A model generated the notes under the pieces. The model was not told the DNA's origin. It did no database searches and was given only the letters and a program-made list of their open reading frames with translations. From JACCZX01 sp963710675 (GTDB lineage Bacteria > Pseudomonadota > Gammaproteobacteria > Burkholderiales > Burkholderiaceae_F), in NCBI GenBank assembly GCA_963710675.1, contig CAVQBE010000010.1:40222-104221 (forward strand): a stretch of 64,000 bases of DNA. Reading direction: 5' to 3'. Shown here one piece after another: positions 15,991-24,076 of the stretch. A program made the translations under genes and the position numbers. Position 1 is the stretch's first letter; every line of letters starts with the position of its first letter.

Positions 15991-16572
15991 ATGTCCCAGT
16001 CGGACGGTGACGGTTCGCTGACCGAGCAGACGCTTGACAGTCGGATTGCGTTTGAAGGCACGTTCCTGCGCCTTTATGTCGATCAGGTGCAATCGGCCGA
16101 TGGCCACATTGGCACTCGCGAATATGTACGGCATCCCGGTGCCGTCATGATCGTTCCGCTGCTGTCCGATGGCCGTGTCGTGCTTGAGCGGCAGTTTCGC
16201 TATCCGTTGCGGCGAACAGCGATCGAGTTTCCGGCAGGCAAAATTGACACAGGCGAAAGCCCGCTTCAATGCGGGCAGCGCGAGCTGCTGGAAGAAACTG
16301 GCTACCGCGCCGCCAAATGGAGCTATCTCGGCGGCTTGCACAACGCCATCGCATACTCCGACGAAAAGATAGAGATGTTCCTTGCGGAGGAACTCGTGCA
16401 TGAAGGTGCGGCTCTGGATGCTGGCGAAACGCTGGAAGTGTTCACCGAGCAATGGCAGCGGTTACTGCAGTGGGTTCATGAAGGTACGGTAACTGACGTC
16501 AAGACGATGCTCGGCGTGATGTGGCTTGAAAAGGTGCTTTCGGGTGAATGGCAGCGGCAGGCGGCCACCTAG
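15991..16572 (+). CDS. Nudix hydrolase, ADP-ribose pyrophosphatase type
   Basis: The 193-residue protein contains a complete Nudix box (G83-x5-E89-x7-R97-E98-x2-E101-E102-x-G104), the metal-binding catalytic helix of nucleoside-diphosphate-linked substrate hydrolases. Length and the RQFRYPLRRTAIEFPAGKID segment fit the NudF/ADP-ribose diphosphatase group, which cleaves ADP-ribose to AMP and ribose 5-phosphate; the exact substrate is inferred from family resemblance. It follows nuoN by nine bases, the usual arrangement in Burkholderiales, and is likely the last gene of the nuo transcript. Confidence 0.9.
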   Translation: MSQSDGDGSLTEQTLDSRIAFEGTFLRLYVDQVQSADGHIGTREYVRHPGAVMIVPLLSDGRVVLERQFRYPLRRTAIEFPAGKIDTGESPLQCGQRELLEETGYRAAKWSYLGGLHNAIAYSDEKIEMFLAEELVHEGAALDAGETLEVFTEQWQRLLQWVHEGTVTDVKTMLGVMWLEKVLSGEWQRQAAT

Positions 16573-16633
16573 CTAGGCCAACAAACAGGCACTGCACCGT
16601 AAATCAGCACGTGACTGAAGTGCGGAGCTCATC

Positions 16634-18293
16634 TCACATGTTCACGTAGTTCGGCCCGCCACCACCTTCCGGCGTTACCCAGACAATGTTCTGAGTAGGG
16701 TCCTTGATGTCACATGTCTTGCAATGGACGCAGTTCTGGAAATTGATCTGCAGACGCTCGTTTCCGTCCGGACCTTTGACGAACTCGTAGACCGCGGCGG
16801 GGCAGTAGCGCTGTTCGGGTCCTGCGTACTTGGCCAGGTTGACCTGAATAGGAACCGTTGCGTCCTTCAATGTCAGGTGCGGAGGCTGGTTCTCTTCATG
16901 GTTCGTGTTGGACAGGTAGACCGACGACAAACGATCAAACGTCAGTTTGCCGTCGGGTTTCGGATAGACGATCGACTCGCACTCGGCCGCCGGCTTTAGC
17001 TTCTGATAATCGGCGAATTTCCGATGCAGCGTCCACGGCGCGTGACCGCGAAAAACAATCTGATCGATGCCGAACATCAACGACCCTATGAACAGTCCCT
17101 TGTCCAGCCATGGCTTGAAATTACGCGCGCGATAGAGCTCATCGTGCAGCCAGCTTTTCTCGAACGCCATTGGGTACGACAGCAGCTCGTCGCGCTGACG
17201 GTCGGCACCCAATGCATCGAACGCGGCCTGGGCTGCAATCATTCCGCTCTTTACAGCGGCGTGGCTGCCCTTGATCCGCGGTGCGTTCAGAAAACCGGCA
17301 TCGCAACCAATCAACGCACCGCCTGGAAATACCAGCTTCGGCAGCGACTGCAGTCCGCTCGCATTGATCGCGCGTGATCCGTATTCGAGTCGCTTTCCGC
17401 CTTCTAGGTAGCCACGAATCGCGGGATGTGTCTTGTAGCGCTGAAACTCATCGAACGGCGACAGATAAGGATTCGTGTAGCCCAGTCCCACGACGAGTCC
17501 AACTGACACCAGGTTTTCACCAAAGTGATACATCCAGCCGCCGCCATATGTGCTGTTATCAAGCGGCCAGCCTGCGCTGTGCAGAACCAACCCTGGCGTG
17601 TGCTTCGAAGCATCAACTTCCCAGATTTCCTTGATGCCGATTCCCCACGTCTGCGGATCGCGCCCATCGTTTAATCCAAAGCGCGGTATCAGCTGTCGCG
17701 CGAGGTTGCCTCGTGCTCCCTCTGCGAACAACGTGTACTTGCCGTGCAACTCAACGCCGGGTTGAAAGTTTTCGGTCGGCTTGCCGTCGCGCCCGACGCC
17801 CATATTGCCGGTGGCGACTCCTTTTACCGCGCCGGCATCGTCGTACAGCACTTCCGCCGCCGCGAAGCCGGGAAAAATCTCCACGCCGAGCGATTCGGCC
17901 TGCTGTCCGAGCCAGCGCACCAGATTGCCAAGGCTGCCGACGAAGTAGCCATGGTTCTTCAGTGAAGCCGGCAGCCAGCCATGCGGAACCTCGCGTGCGC
18001 CACGTTCTGACAGAAACAAGAACTTCTCTTCGCTGACCGGAGTTTTCAGCGGGGCGCCGCGCTCTTTCCAATCGGGAAACAGTTCGCTCAGCGCGATTGG
18101 GTCGATTACCGCGCCCGACAAGATGTGCGCGCCGATTTCAGAGCCTTTTTCAAGCACGCAGACGCTAACTTCGCGTCCACCGCTCCGCTGCCAGTTGCTT
18201 CAGTCGAATGGCGGCAGACAGGCCGGCCGGCCCGCCACCGACGACGACGACGTCGTACTCCATCGATTCTCGCTGCACGTTTGCGTCAGCCAT
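16634..18293 (-). pseudogene. Electron transfer flavoprotein-ubiquinone oxidoreductase, single frameshift
   Basis: ETF-QO passes electrons from acyl-CoA dehydrogenases (through ETF) to ubiquinone. Read on the minus strand from the ATG at 18293, the N-terminus has the FAD-binding VVVVGGGPAGLSAA. Near 18180 the frame breaks by one base, and the protein resumes with REVSVCVLEKGSEIGAH and continues unbroken to the end. The C-terminus holds the [4Fe-4S] ligands (RYCPAAVYEF and CVHCKTCDIKDP) and the family ending GGGGPNYVNM. Only one indel interrupts an otherwise perfect gene, so a sequencing error is as likely as inactivation. Divergent from the SDR gene. Confidence 0.9.
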
Positions 18294-18424
18294 GTCTTGT
18301 CCTCTGTGCGATCGATGATTGTAGAAGGATCGACTATGCGATCATCGCCGCCACAACAGTCGCTCCGGTTGTCACGCGCCAGACTCTGAGGCACGTGACG
18401 AGCTTGGGCGTGGAAGCTCCTCAC

Positions 18425-19195
18425 ATGCGAACCAACCTAAAAGAAAAAGTGGCGCTGGTCACCGGGGCAAGCAGCGGTCTCGGAGCGCGCTTTTCGCGTG
18501 TCCTCGCGGCCAACGGTGCTTTGACGGTGTTGGCTGCGCGCCGACTCGAGCGACTGAAAGATCTGCGAGCGGAGATCGAGGCCGCGGGTGGCGCTGCCCA
18601 CATTGTTGAACTGGACGTAACCGACCAGGAGTCGATTGCGGCCGCCGTCGAGCAGACCGAGCGGGAGGTCGGGGCAATCGACATCCTTGTCAACAATTCC
18701 GGTGTGTCGACCGCCCAGCGTCTTACCGAAGTGACGCCCGTCGATTACGACTTCATGTTCGACACCAACGTCAAGGGGGCTTTCTTCGTGGCGCAAGCGG
18801 TCGCGCGACAGATGATCGCGCGGTCGAAGCAACAGCAGGGTTTGCGCGGCCGTATCGTCAACATTGCCTCGATCGCTGGATTGCGCGTGCTACCTGACAT
18901 CGGCGTCTACTGCATGACAAAGGCCGCTGTGATCCACATGACACGCTCACAGGCGGTCGAATGGGGTCGCTATGGAATCAACGTCAACGCCATTTGTCCC
19001 GGCTATATCCGCACCGAGATGAACGACGCGGTGTGGGATACCGAGCGTGGCGCGAAGTTGCTCGATCGGCTACCGCGCAAGAAAGTCGGTTCGCCGGAGG
19101 ATCTGGACGGCGTGCTGTTGCTGCTGGTCGCCGAGGAATCACAGTTCATCAATGGCGCAATCATCGCCGCTGACGACGGAATGTCGGTTACGTGA
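18425..19195 (+). CDS. Short-chain dehydrogenase/reductase
   Basis: The 256-residue protein is a classical SDR: nucleotide loop TGASSGLG at residues 13-20, NNSG at 90-93, catalytic Ser149 (NIASIAG), Tyr162 and Lys166 (YCMTK), and the PG motif after strand 6. It should be an NAD(P)-dependent oxidoreductase acting on a hydroxyl or keto group. The thioesterase and CoA-transferase downstream suggest an acyl-CoA or hydroxy-acid substrate, which is inference. ATG 18425 starts the family domain; the open frame extends upstream over the ETF-QO start region but is not needed. The stop overlaps a GTG that begins a duplicate of the next gene's start. Confidence 0.92.
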   Translation: MRTNLKEKVALVTGASSGLGARFSRVLAANGALTVLAARRLERLKDLRAEIEAAGGAAHIVELDVTDQESIAAAVEQTEREVGAIDILVNNSGVSTAQRLTEVTPVDYDFMFDTNVKGAFFVAQAVARQMIARSKQQQGLRGRIVNIASIAGLRVLPDIGVYCMTKAAVIHMTRSQAVEWGRYGINVNAICPGYIRTEMNDAVWDTERGAKLLDRLPRKKVGSPEDLDGVLLLLVAEESQFINGAIIAADDGMSVT

Positions 19196-19272
19196 AAGAG
19201 TTTGTTGTCGACGTGCCACTGCGATGCGGAGACATGGACGCAACGCCGAAGGCGTTCTACATACATTGTTGA
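19192..19272 (+). other. Duplicate of the thioesterase start leading a 26-codon mini-ORF
   Basis: GTG at 19192 overlaps the SDR stop (GTGA) and reads VKEFVVDVPLRCGDMDAT, a close variant of the true start at 19300 (MKEFVIEVPLRWGDMDAM). The copy then diverges into AACGCC-gaa-GGCGTT, a small hairpin, and stops at TGA 19270-19272. The spacing between the two starts is 108 bases. The situation parallels the duplicated nuoD start: a start overlapping the upstream stop, a short insert, then a second start. Confidence 0.6.
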
Positions 19273-19299
19273 GACAGGCGGCCGGCGAGTACCGCGAGC

Positions 19300-19692
19300 A
19301 TGAAAGAGTTTGTCATCGAGGTGCCGCTACGTTGGGGGGACATGGACGCCATGTCTCACCTGAACAATCTGATGTATTTCCGGTTGATGGAGGAAGCTCG
19401 CATCCAGTGGTTCGCGCGCTTCGGCTTCCCGACGATGCCGGTTGGTGAAGCGCCGATCCTTGCACACGCCGGTTGCGATTTTCTGAAGGCAATGACTTAC
19501 CCTGGAACGGCAATCGTCACGCAGATCGTGACTCGCGTTGGGCGCTCGAGTGTTGAAATGTCGCTGAAGATCGAGAAGAAGAATGAGCCGGGCATCGTCT
19601 ATGCAACCGGCCGCACCGTCATCGTCTGGTACGACTACAGCTTGGGCAAGTCTGCACCATGGCCTGAAGCGGTGCGAGCAGCGATCACCTAA
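19300..19692 (+). CDS. Hot-dog fold acyl-CoA thioesterase (YbgC/4HBT family)
   Basis: The 130-residue product has the 4-hydroxybenzoyl-CoA-thioesterase signature WGDMDAMSHLNNLMYFRLME, with the catalytic aspartate, and the family length. Such enzymes hydrolyse acyl-CoA thioesters in the cytosol; the substrate here is unknown. ATG 19300 is the start of the intact copy; a degenerate second copy of the start lies 108 bases upstream. scoA follows 29 bases later. Confidence 0.9.
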   Translation: MKEFVIEVPLRWGDMDAMSHLNNLMYFRLMEEARIQWFARFGFPTMPVGEAPILAHAGCDFLKAMTYPGTAIVTQIVTRVGRSSVEMSLKIEKKNEPGIVYATGRTVIVWYDYSLGKSAPWPEAVRAAIT

Positions 19693-19721
19693 AATTCGTG
19701 ACTGGATAGGCGGAGAACTCA

Positions 19722-20432
19722 ATGAACAAGGTGTTTCCCACGGCCGCGGCAGCGCTGGCCGATGTGGTTAAAGACGGGCAGATTGTCGCAGTAGGGGGTT
19801 TCGGCCTGTGCGGCATTCCTGAGTCACTGATCGTGGCGTTGCGCGACAGCGGCGTCAAAAAACTCACGTGCGTCAGCAACAACGCGGGTATCGATGGCGC
19901 CGGTTTGGGTTTGCTGCTGACGACACGGCAGATTGGCAAGATGATCTCGTCGTATGTCGGGGAGAACAAGGAGTTTGAGCGGCAATACCTGGCGGGCGAA
20001 CTCGAGCTCGAATTCACGCCGCAGGGCACGCTCGCCGAGCGCATGCGTGCCGGCGGTGCCGGCATTCCTGCGTTTTTCGCACGCACAGGATTCGGCACCG
20101 TAGTGGCCGAAGGCAAGCCGACGCAGAAATTCGACGGCGTCTGGGGTGGCAAGGAATACGTGATGGAGCGTTCGATCCGCGCCGATGTGTCACTCGTCAA
20201 AGCGTGGAAGGCCGACAAGCAGGGCAACCTCATCTATCGCAAGACCGCGCGCAACTTCAATCCCGTCGTCGCGATGTGCGGCAAGGTCACGGTTGCCGAG
20301 GTCGAAGAGATCGTCGAGAACGGCGCGCTCGACCCGGACAACGTGCACACGCCTGGGATCTTCGTGCAACGTCTGGTGCTGAACGCGAAGCCGGAAAAGC
20401 GTATCGAGAATCGTACTGTGAGGAAGAGCTGA
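19722..20432 (+). CDS. scoA: 3-oxoacid CoA-transferase subunit A
   Basis: Subunit A of the two-subunit succinyl-CoA:3-ketoacid CoA-transferase, which moves CoA to acetoacetate or a related keto acid. The 236-residue protein has the N-terminal GGFGLCGIPESLI coenzyme-A-binding loop and the expected length, and its frame is intact. Subunit B follows directly at 20434. A related heterodimeric CoA-transferase specificity cannot be excluded. Confidence 0.92.
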   Translation: MNKVFPTAAAALADVVKDGQIVAVGGFGLCGIPESLIVALRDSGVKKLTCVSNNAGIDGAGLGLLLTTRQIGKMISSYVGENKEFERQYLAGELELEFTPQGTLAERMRAGGAGIPAFFARTGFGTVVAEGKPTQKFDGVWGGKEYVMERSIRADVSLVKAWKADKQGNLIYRKTARNFNPVVAMCGKVTVAEVEEIVENGALDPDNVHTPGIFVQRLVLNAKPEKRIENRTVRKS

Positions 20433-20433
20433 A

Positions 20434-21115
20434 ATGCCGTGGACTCGCGAACAAATGGCCGCGCGCGCGGCGCAGGAATTGAAGGATGGGTTTTACGTGA
20501 ACCTCGGTATCGGCCTGCCGACTCTTGGTTGCCGAACTACATTCCGGCGGGAATGGACGTCATGCTCCAGTCCGAAAACGGATTGCTCGGCATCGGTCCA
20601 TTTCCGCTTGAAGAGGAAGTCGATCCCGATCTGATCAACGCCGGAAAGCAACTGGTGACCGCGCTTCCGGGGTCGAGCTACTTCTCCAGTGCTGATTCTT
20701 TCGCGATGATCCGCGGCGGACATATCAATCTCGCGATTCTGGGTGCGATGCAGGTCAGCGAAAAAGGCGATCTCGCCAACTGGATGATTCCCGGCAAGCT
20801 CGTCAAGGGCATGGGCGGCGCAATGGATCTGGTCGGCGGCGTAGAGCGCGTGGTGGTGCTGATGGAGCACAGCGCCAAGAACGGCGAGCACAAGATCCTG
20901 CAGCAGTGCACGCTGCCGTTGACCGGCAAGGCGTGTCGTCAATCGCATGATCACCGAGCTCGGGGTGTTCGACGTGACTCCGAGTGGACTTGCAGGCGAC
21001 CGAACTTGCGCCACAGGTGGCGCAGGAGGAGGTCCGCATGAAGACCGGTTGCCCGGTCAAATTTGCTTTGGATCACGGCCGCAGCTTGATCTCCCTCGCA
21101 CGGCGTATGCCGTGA
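20434..21115 (+). pseudogene. scoB: 3-oxoacid CoA-transferase subunit B, frameshifted
   Basis: Reading begins MPWTREQMAARAAQELK and, after a frame change near 20525, continues through VANYIPAGMDVMLQSENGLLGIGP, whose SENG glutamate is the covalent catalytic residue of the family. Further frame changes near 20940 and 20990 are needed to read NRMITELGVFDVTPSGL and then APQVAQEEVRMKTGCPVKF. At least three single-base indels are required, but the residues on each side fit the family. The end is uncertain by about 30 bases. Partner of scoA. Confidence 0.85.
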
Positions 21116-21120
21116 CCGCC

Positions 21121-22066
21121 GTGCATCATCATCACCACGACGCGCTCAGCGCGCACCATCGCGGCGACAGCAGTTATACGCATCGCGCGCGTGCCGCGGG
21201 TGGACGCACGCTGACGGATTGCCGTCTCGCTGACGCTCGGCTTCGCGTTGATCGAGTTGATTGCCGGGCTTTGGTCCGGGTCGCTTGCGCTGCTGGCCGA
21301 TGCTGGGCACATGGCGACCGACTCTGCGTCGCTGTTATTCGCGCTGATCGCGAACATGATCGCCCGGCGGCCGATTTCGGAGCGGCATTCCTTCGGGCTG
21401 GCGCGTGTCGAAGTCATCGCGGCGTTCGTCAATGCGTTGTTCATGGTCGGCGGTCGTGCTGTGGATCGTGGTCGAGGCGTTTCACCGGATCAACTCGCCG
21501 GTGCCGGTTCAGGGATTGGCTGTCGTTGGTGTCGCCAGCGTCGGGTTACTGGTCAACATCTGGTCGCGTGGACACTTTCTCGCGATCGTGACAACGTCAA
21601 TATTCGTGCCGCCTTCCTGCACGTGCTTGGCGACTTGCTGGGATCCGTTGCAGCGATCATGGCGGGAATCATCATTTATTTCGGCGGCCCGGTCTGATCG
21701 CCGATCCACTGTTGTCGTTGCTTGTCGCGGCATTGATCGTGCGTTCGACCTATCGGCGTGTTCAAGGAAACGACGTTCGTGCTGCTCGACAGCGTTCCGA
21801 CCGGTGTCGACTATGGGGAGGTGGGCACGACGCTGGCGAAGCTGCCGGGAATTGTCTCGGTTCACGATCTGCATGTCTGGTCGATGGTGCCCGGCAGGTC
21901 GGCGTTGTCGGCGCACGTACTGGTCGGCGACATCGAGACCTGGCCGGTGATCCTGCATCAGGCGCGGCACGTGCTGAAGCGAGACTTCAGGCATCGATCA
22001 CGTCACCTGCAGCCCGAGTGGCTGCACCGCGAACCCGGCGTGATCGGCATCAAGCGGGCCGAATAG
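21121..22066 (+). pseudogene. Cation diffusion facilitator (zinc/cobalt-type efflux transporter), multiply frameshifted
   Basis: A GTG at 21121 opens a His-rich N-terminus (HHHHHDALSAHH), followed in shifting frames by the CDF helices LIELIAGLWSGSLALLADAGHMATD and HVLGDLLGSVAAIMAG, both with the HxxxD metal-site pattern. The cytoplasmic domain includes VFKETTFVLLDSVP and VSVHDLHVWSM. At least six single-base indels are needed across about 950 bases. CDF proteins export divalent metals in exchange for protons. The conserved metal-site residues are all still readable, arguing against old decay. Confidence 0.85.
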
Positions 22067-22088
22067 CGCAGCGCGGGCGGTGGATGGC

Positions 22089-22136
22089 TTGACAGCGCGG
22101 TGTTATATTGGTACGTTCTGTGTACCATTTCGTACA
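22089..22136 (+). promoter_or_regulatory. Promoter and palindromic operator of the Xre/RES toxin-antitoxin module
   Basis: A consensus -35 TTGACA lies at 22089-22094. TGGTAC (22109-22114) and GTACCA (22122-22127) form a perfect inverted repeat with a 7-base spacer, and a third CGTACA half-site follows at 22131-22136. With 17-base spacing the -10 would fall at 22112-22117, inside the operator. Toxin-antitoxin pairs usually repress themselves through such a site; the assignment to this antitoxin is inference from position. Confidence 0.6.
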
Positions 22137-22157
22137 GATGCAATTTGAAGCAAGTCC

Positions 22158-22570
22158 ATGGCCGCTTTACCACAACGAGAATATCGACGACCGACGCAAT
22201 CGACGTCGGCAGCCGCGATGCGCGCAGCCGGCTGGCCGCGATGGTCACCAAGCTGCTGGATCACTGGGCTTTGACGGCTGTCGAACAGTCGGCGCTGCTC
22301 GGACTTGTCCACCACCAGCCGAAGCACTCTCGCGCGTTACCGCGAGGGCGAGCCGTTGGCTGACAGCCGGGACCTGCTCGACCGCGCGGGCCACTGCTGG
22401 GCATTCACAAGTCGCTGCGGATTCTGTTTCCGTACGATCGTGACCTCGCGTACGGCTGGATGACGCAGTTCAATCGGCGGCTCGGCGCGCGGCCGGTCGA
22501 TCTGATCACCGAGCGCGGGTTCGAAGGCTTGCTGGCGGTGCGGCGCTATCTGGATTTTCAGCGTGGCTAG
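22158..22570 (+). pseudogene. Xre/MbcA/ParS-type antitoxin (DUF2384), frameshifted
   Basis: In the frame starting near 22210 the product reads SRDARSRLAAMVTKLLDHWALT, then a helix-turn-helix region (EQSALLGLSTTSRSTLARYR). The C-terminal toxin-binding domain characteristic of antitoxins paired with RES toxins follows (LFPYDRDLAYGWMTQFNRR, RGFEGLLAVRRYLDF). Two or three frame changes are needed (near 22200, 22305 and 22385). The ATG at 22158 is the likely start. It overlaps the toxin gene by eight bases. Antitoxins of this class neutralise the toxin and bind the operator upstream. Confidence 0.8.
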
Positions 22571-23280
22571 AGCACTAGTGATCTGCTGGTCAGCCAACGC
22601 GGAATTTCATGGCGACCTGGTTCGGAATATCCCGGGTATTCGTCGCTCGCAAAATCTGTTCGACGATCTAACCGCCAATCCTGCCGATTGGGCGGTGGCG
22701 ATGGCGGCCGAGGAAAGCGGGCGCATCCCGACGTCCGCCGCGCTGGCTACGCGTCCGTTCGATTACGGAAGCGTCATCAGCTACAGCTTCGATGCGTCGC
22801 ATTGGCAATCGACGCGATTTTCGGATGGCTCGCAGTTACGGCGTTTGGTATGGCGCACTGGAAGTCGAAACCACCGTGTACGAGACCGCGCATCACTGGC
22901 GGCGCTTCCTGCTCGACAGCTATGCAGAGCTCGATCGCGTCATCGTCACCGATCGCCGCGTTTGCGATGTGCGGTGCGACGCGCTGCTGATCGATCTGCG
23001 CGGCAAGCACATCGAATTTCCAGATCTCATCCGGCGCGACAGTTATGCGTTCACACACCAGGTAGGGCGCATCGTGCACGACCAGGATCTGAGCGGCTTG
23101 CTGGTGCAGTCCGCGCGCTGCGATGGCATCAATGCGGCGGTTTTTCGCGCTGAGCGGCTGTCGAATGTGCGCGACAAGATGTTTGTGACTTACAAGATCA
23201 ACGTGGTGCGCGATTCGTTCGTTGCTGAGCGTGCGCGCGGCCGCCCTTGGTTGTCGTTCGCGCCAAGCAGCCTTGAGTAA
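22563..23280 (+). pseudogene. RES-domain toxin (NAD+ phosphorylase family), frameshifted
   Basis: A GTG at 22563 overlaps the antitoxin stop. The N-terminal part (FHGDLVRNIPGIRRSQNLFDD) matches the RES subfamily that begins with a FRLIPSRFP-like segment. After a one-base frame change near 22830 the RES core follows: SYGVWYGALEVETTVYETAHHWRRF, with the conserved Tyr and Glu, later GLLVQSARC and NAAVFR. RES toxins break down NAD+. The indel removes the intact reading frame as written; if real, the module is dead. Confidence 0.82.
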
Positions 23281-23283
23281 GTG

Positions 23284-24024
23284 TTAGAAGCCGAGCTTGC
23301 GCAGCAAGCACATCGCACCCAGCAACAGCGGTTGATGCACCAGATAGATCGTCAGCGCCCAGGTGCCGAGAAACAGCAGCCAGCGCGGCGGCCGTTCGAT
23401 TTAGCGGTGCCAGCAGCATCGGGAACCGCCATTGCGCGCGCTGCCAAGAGCGTCGCCAGGCCGGCACCAATCAGCACCACTCCAATCCACGGAAACAGCG
23501 GAACGTAGTCTTCGGTACTCGGCTTGAATGTCATGAAGCCAACAATCGTCGCCGGTGGCGTGTTGAAGAACTCGTTCGTGTAGATCACGCCCAGCGCAGA
23601 TGCACACGATGCCGAGCGCGATGTTCCATGCCTTCAAGCGCAACAGAGGTCGCGCGAGCAGAAGTGCCGCTGCGACGAAATGCAGTATTCCGAAGTAGAT
23701 GAAGCCGCTGACCGAATACCAGCCAACTGCCAGCGTGACACCAATAGCGCGGCCGCCTGCAATCTGCGCCCACCGCTTCCAGAAGTCCGCCGCCGATGGC
23801 TTGAACGACGTGCGCAACACAAGGCTTACGCCGACCAGCAGCAGAAACTGCGTGACGATCGCCGTGCGCCATGCAATCCATGGCTGATCGCGGGTCATCA
23901 CCAGATTGATCCAGCCGAAATAGGCGAGGTCGTAGATGAAGTGATAAACGATCATCTGCGCCACCGCAAAACCGCGCAGTGCATCGCACCAGCTCGCAGG
24001 CGGCGAAGCTGAAGTCGGGGTCAT
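23284..24024 (-). pseudogene. DUF1624 integral membrane protein (acyltransferase-like), frameshifted
   Basis: On the minus strand from ATG 24024 the product reads DALRGFAVAQMIVYHFIYDLAYFGW, the start of the DUF1624 family of heparan-alpha-glucosaminide acetyltransferase-like membrane proteins. Hydrophobic helices follow with FLLLVGVSLVLR and YFGILHFVAAALLLARP. Frame changes near 23590 and 23395 lead to FFNTPPATIVGFMTFKPSTE, DYVPLFPWIGVVLIG and finally YLVHQPLLLGAM. Function in bacteria is not established. The 3' end is three bases from the end of the RES gene (convergent). Confidence 0.82.
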
Positions 24025-24076
24025 CGCGGCGGCACTGCGGCATAATCCTGTCACGCAGTCTAGGTGAGGCCACGCC

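Noticed and set aside
16573..16633. Terminator between the Nudix gene and ETF-QO
   Set aside because: Only a 4-bp stem (GCAC/GTGC) without a T-run is visible.
22104..22109. TATATT as the -10 box of the toxin-antitoxin promoter
   Set aside because: Only nine bases separate it from TTGACA at 22089-22094, too close for a sigma-70 promoter; a box near 22112 fits the spacing better although its sequence is weaker.
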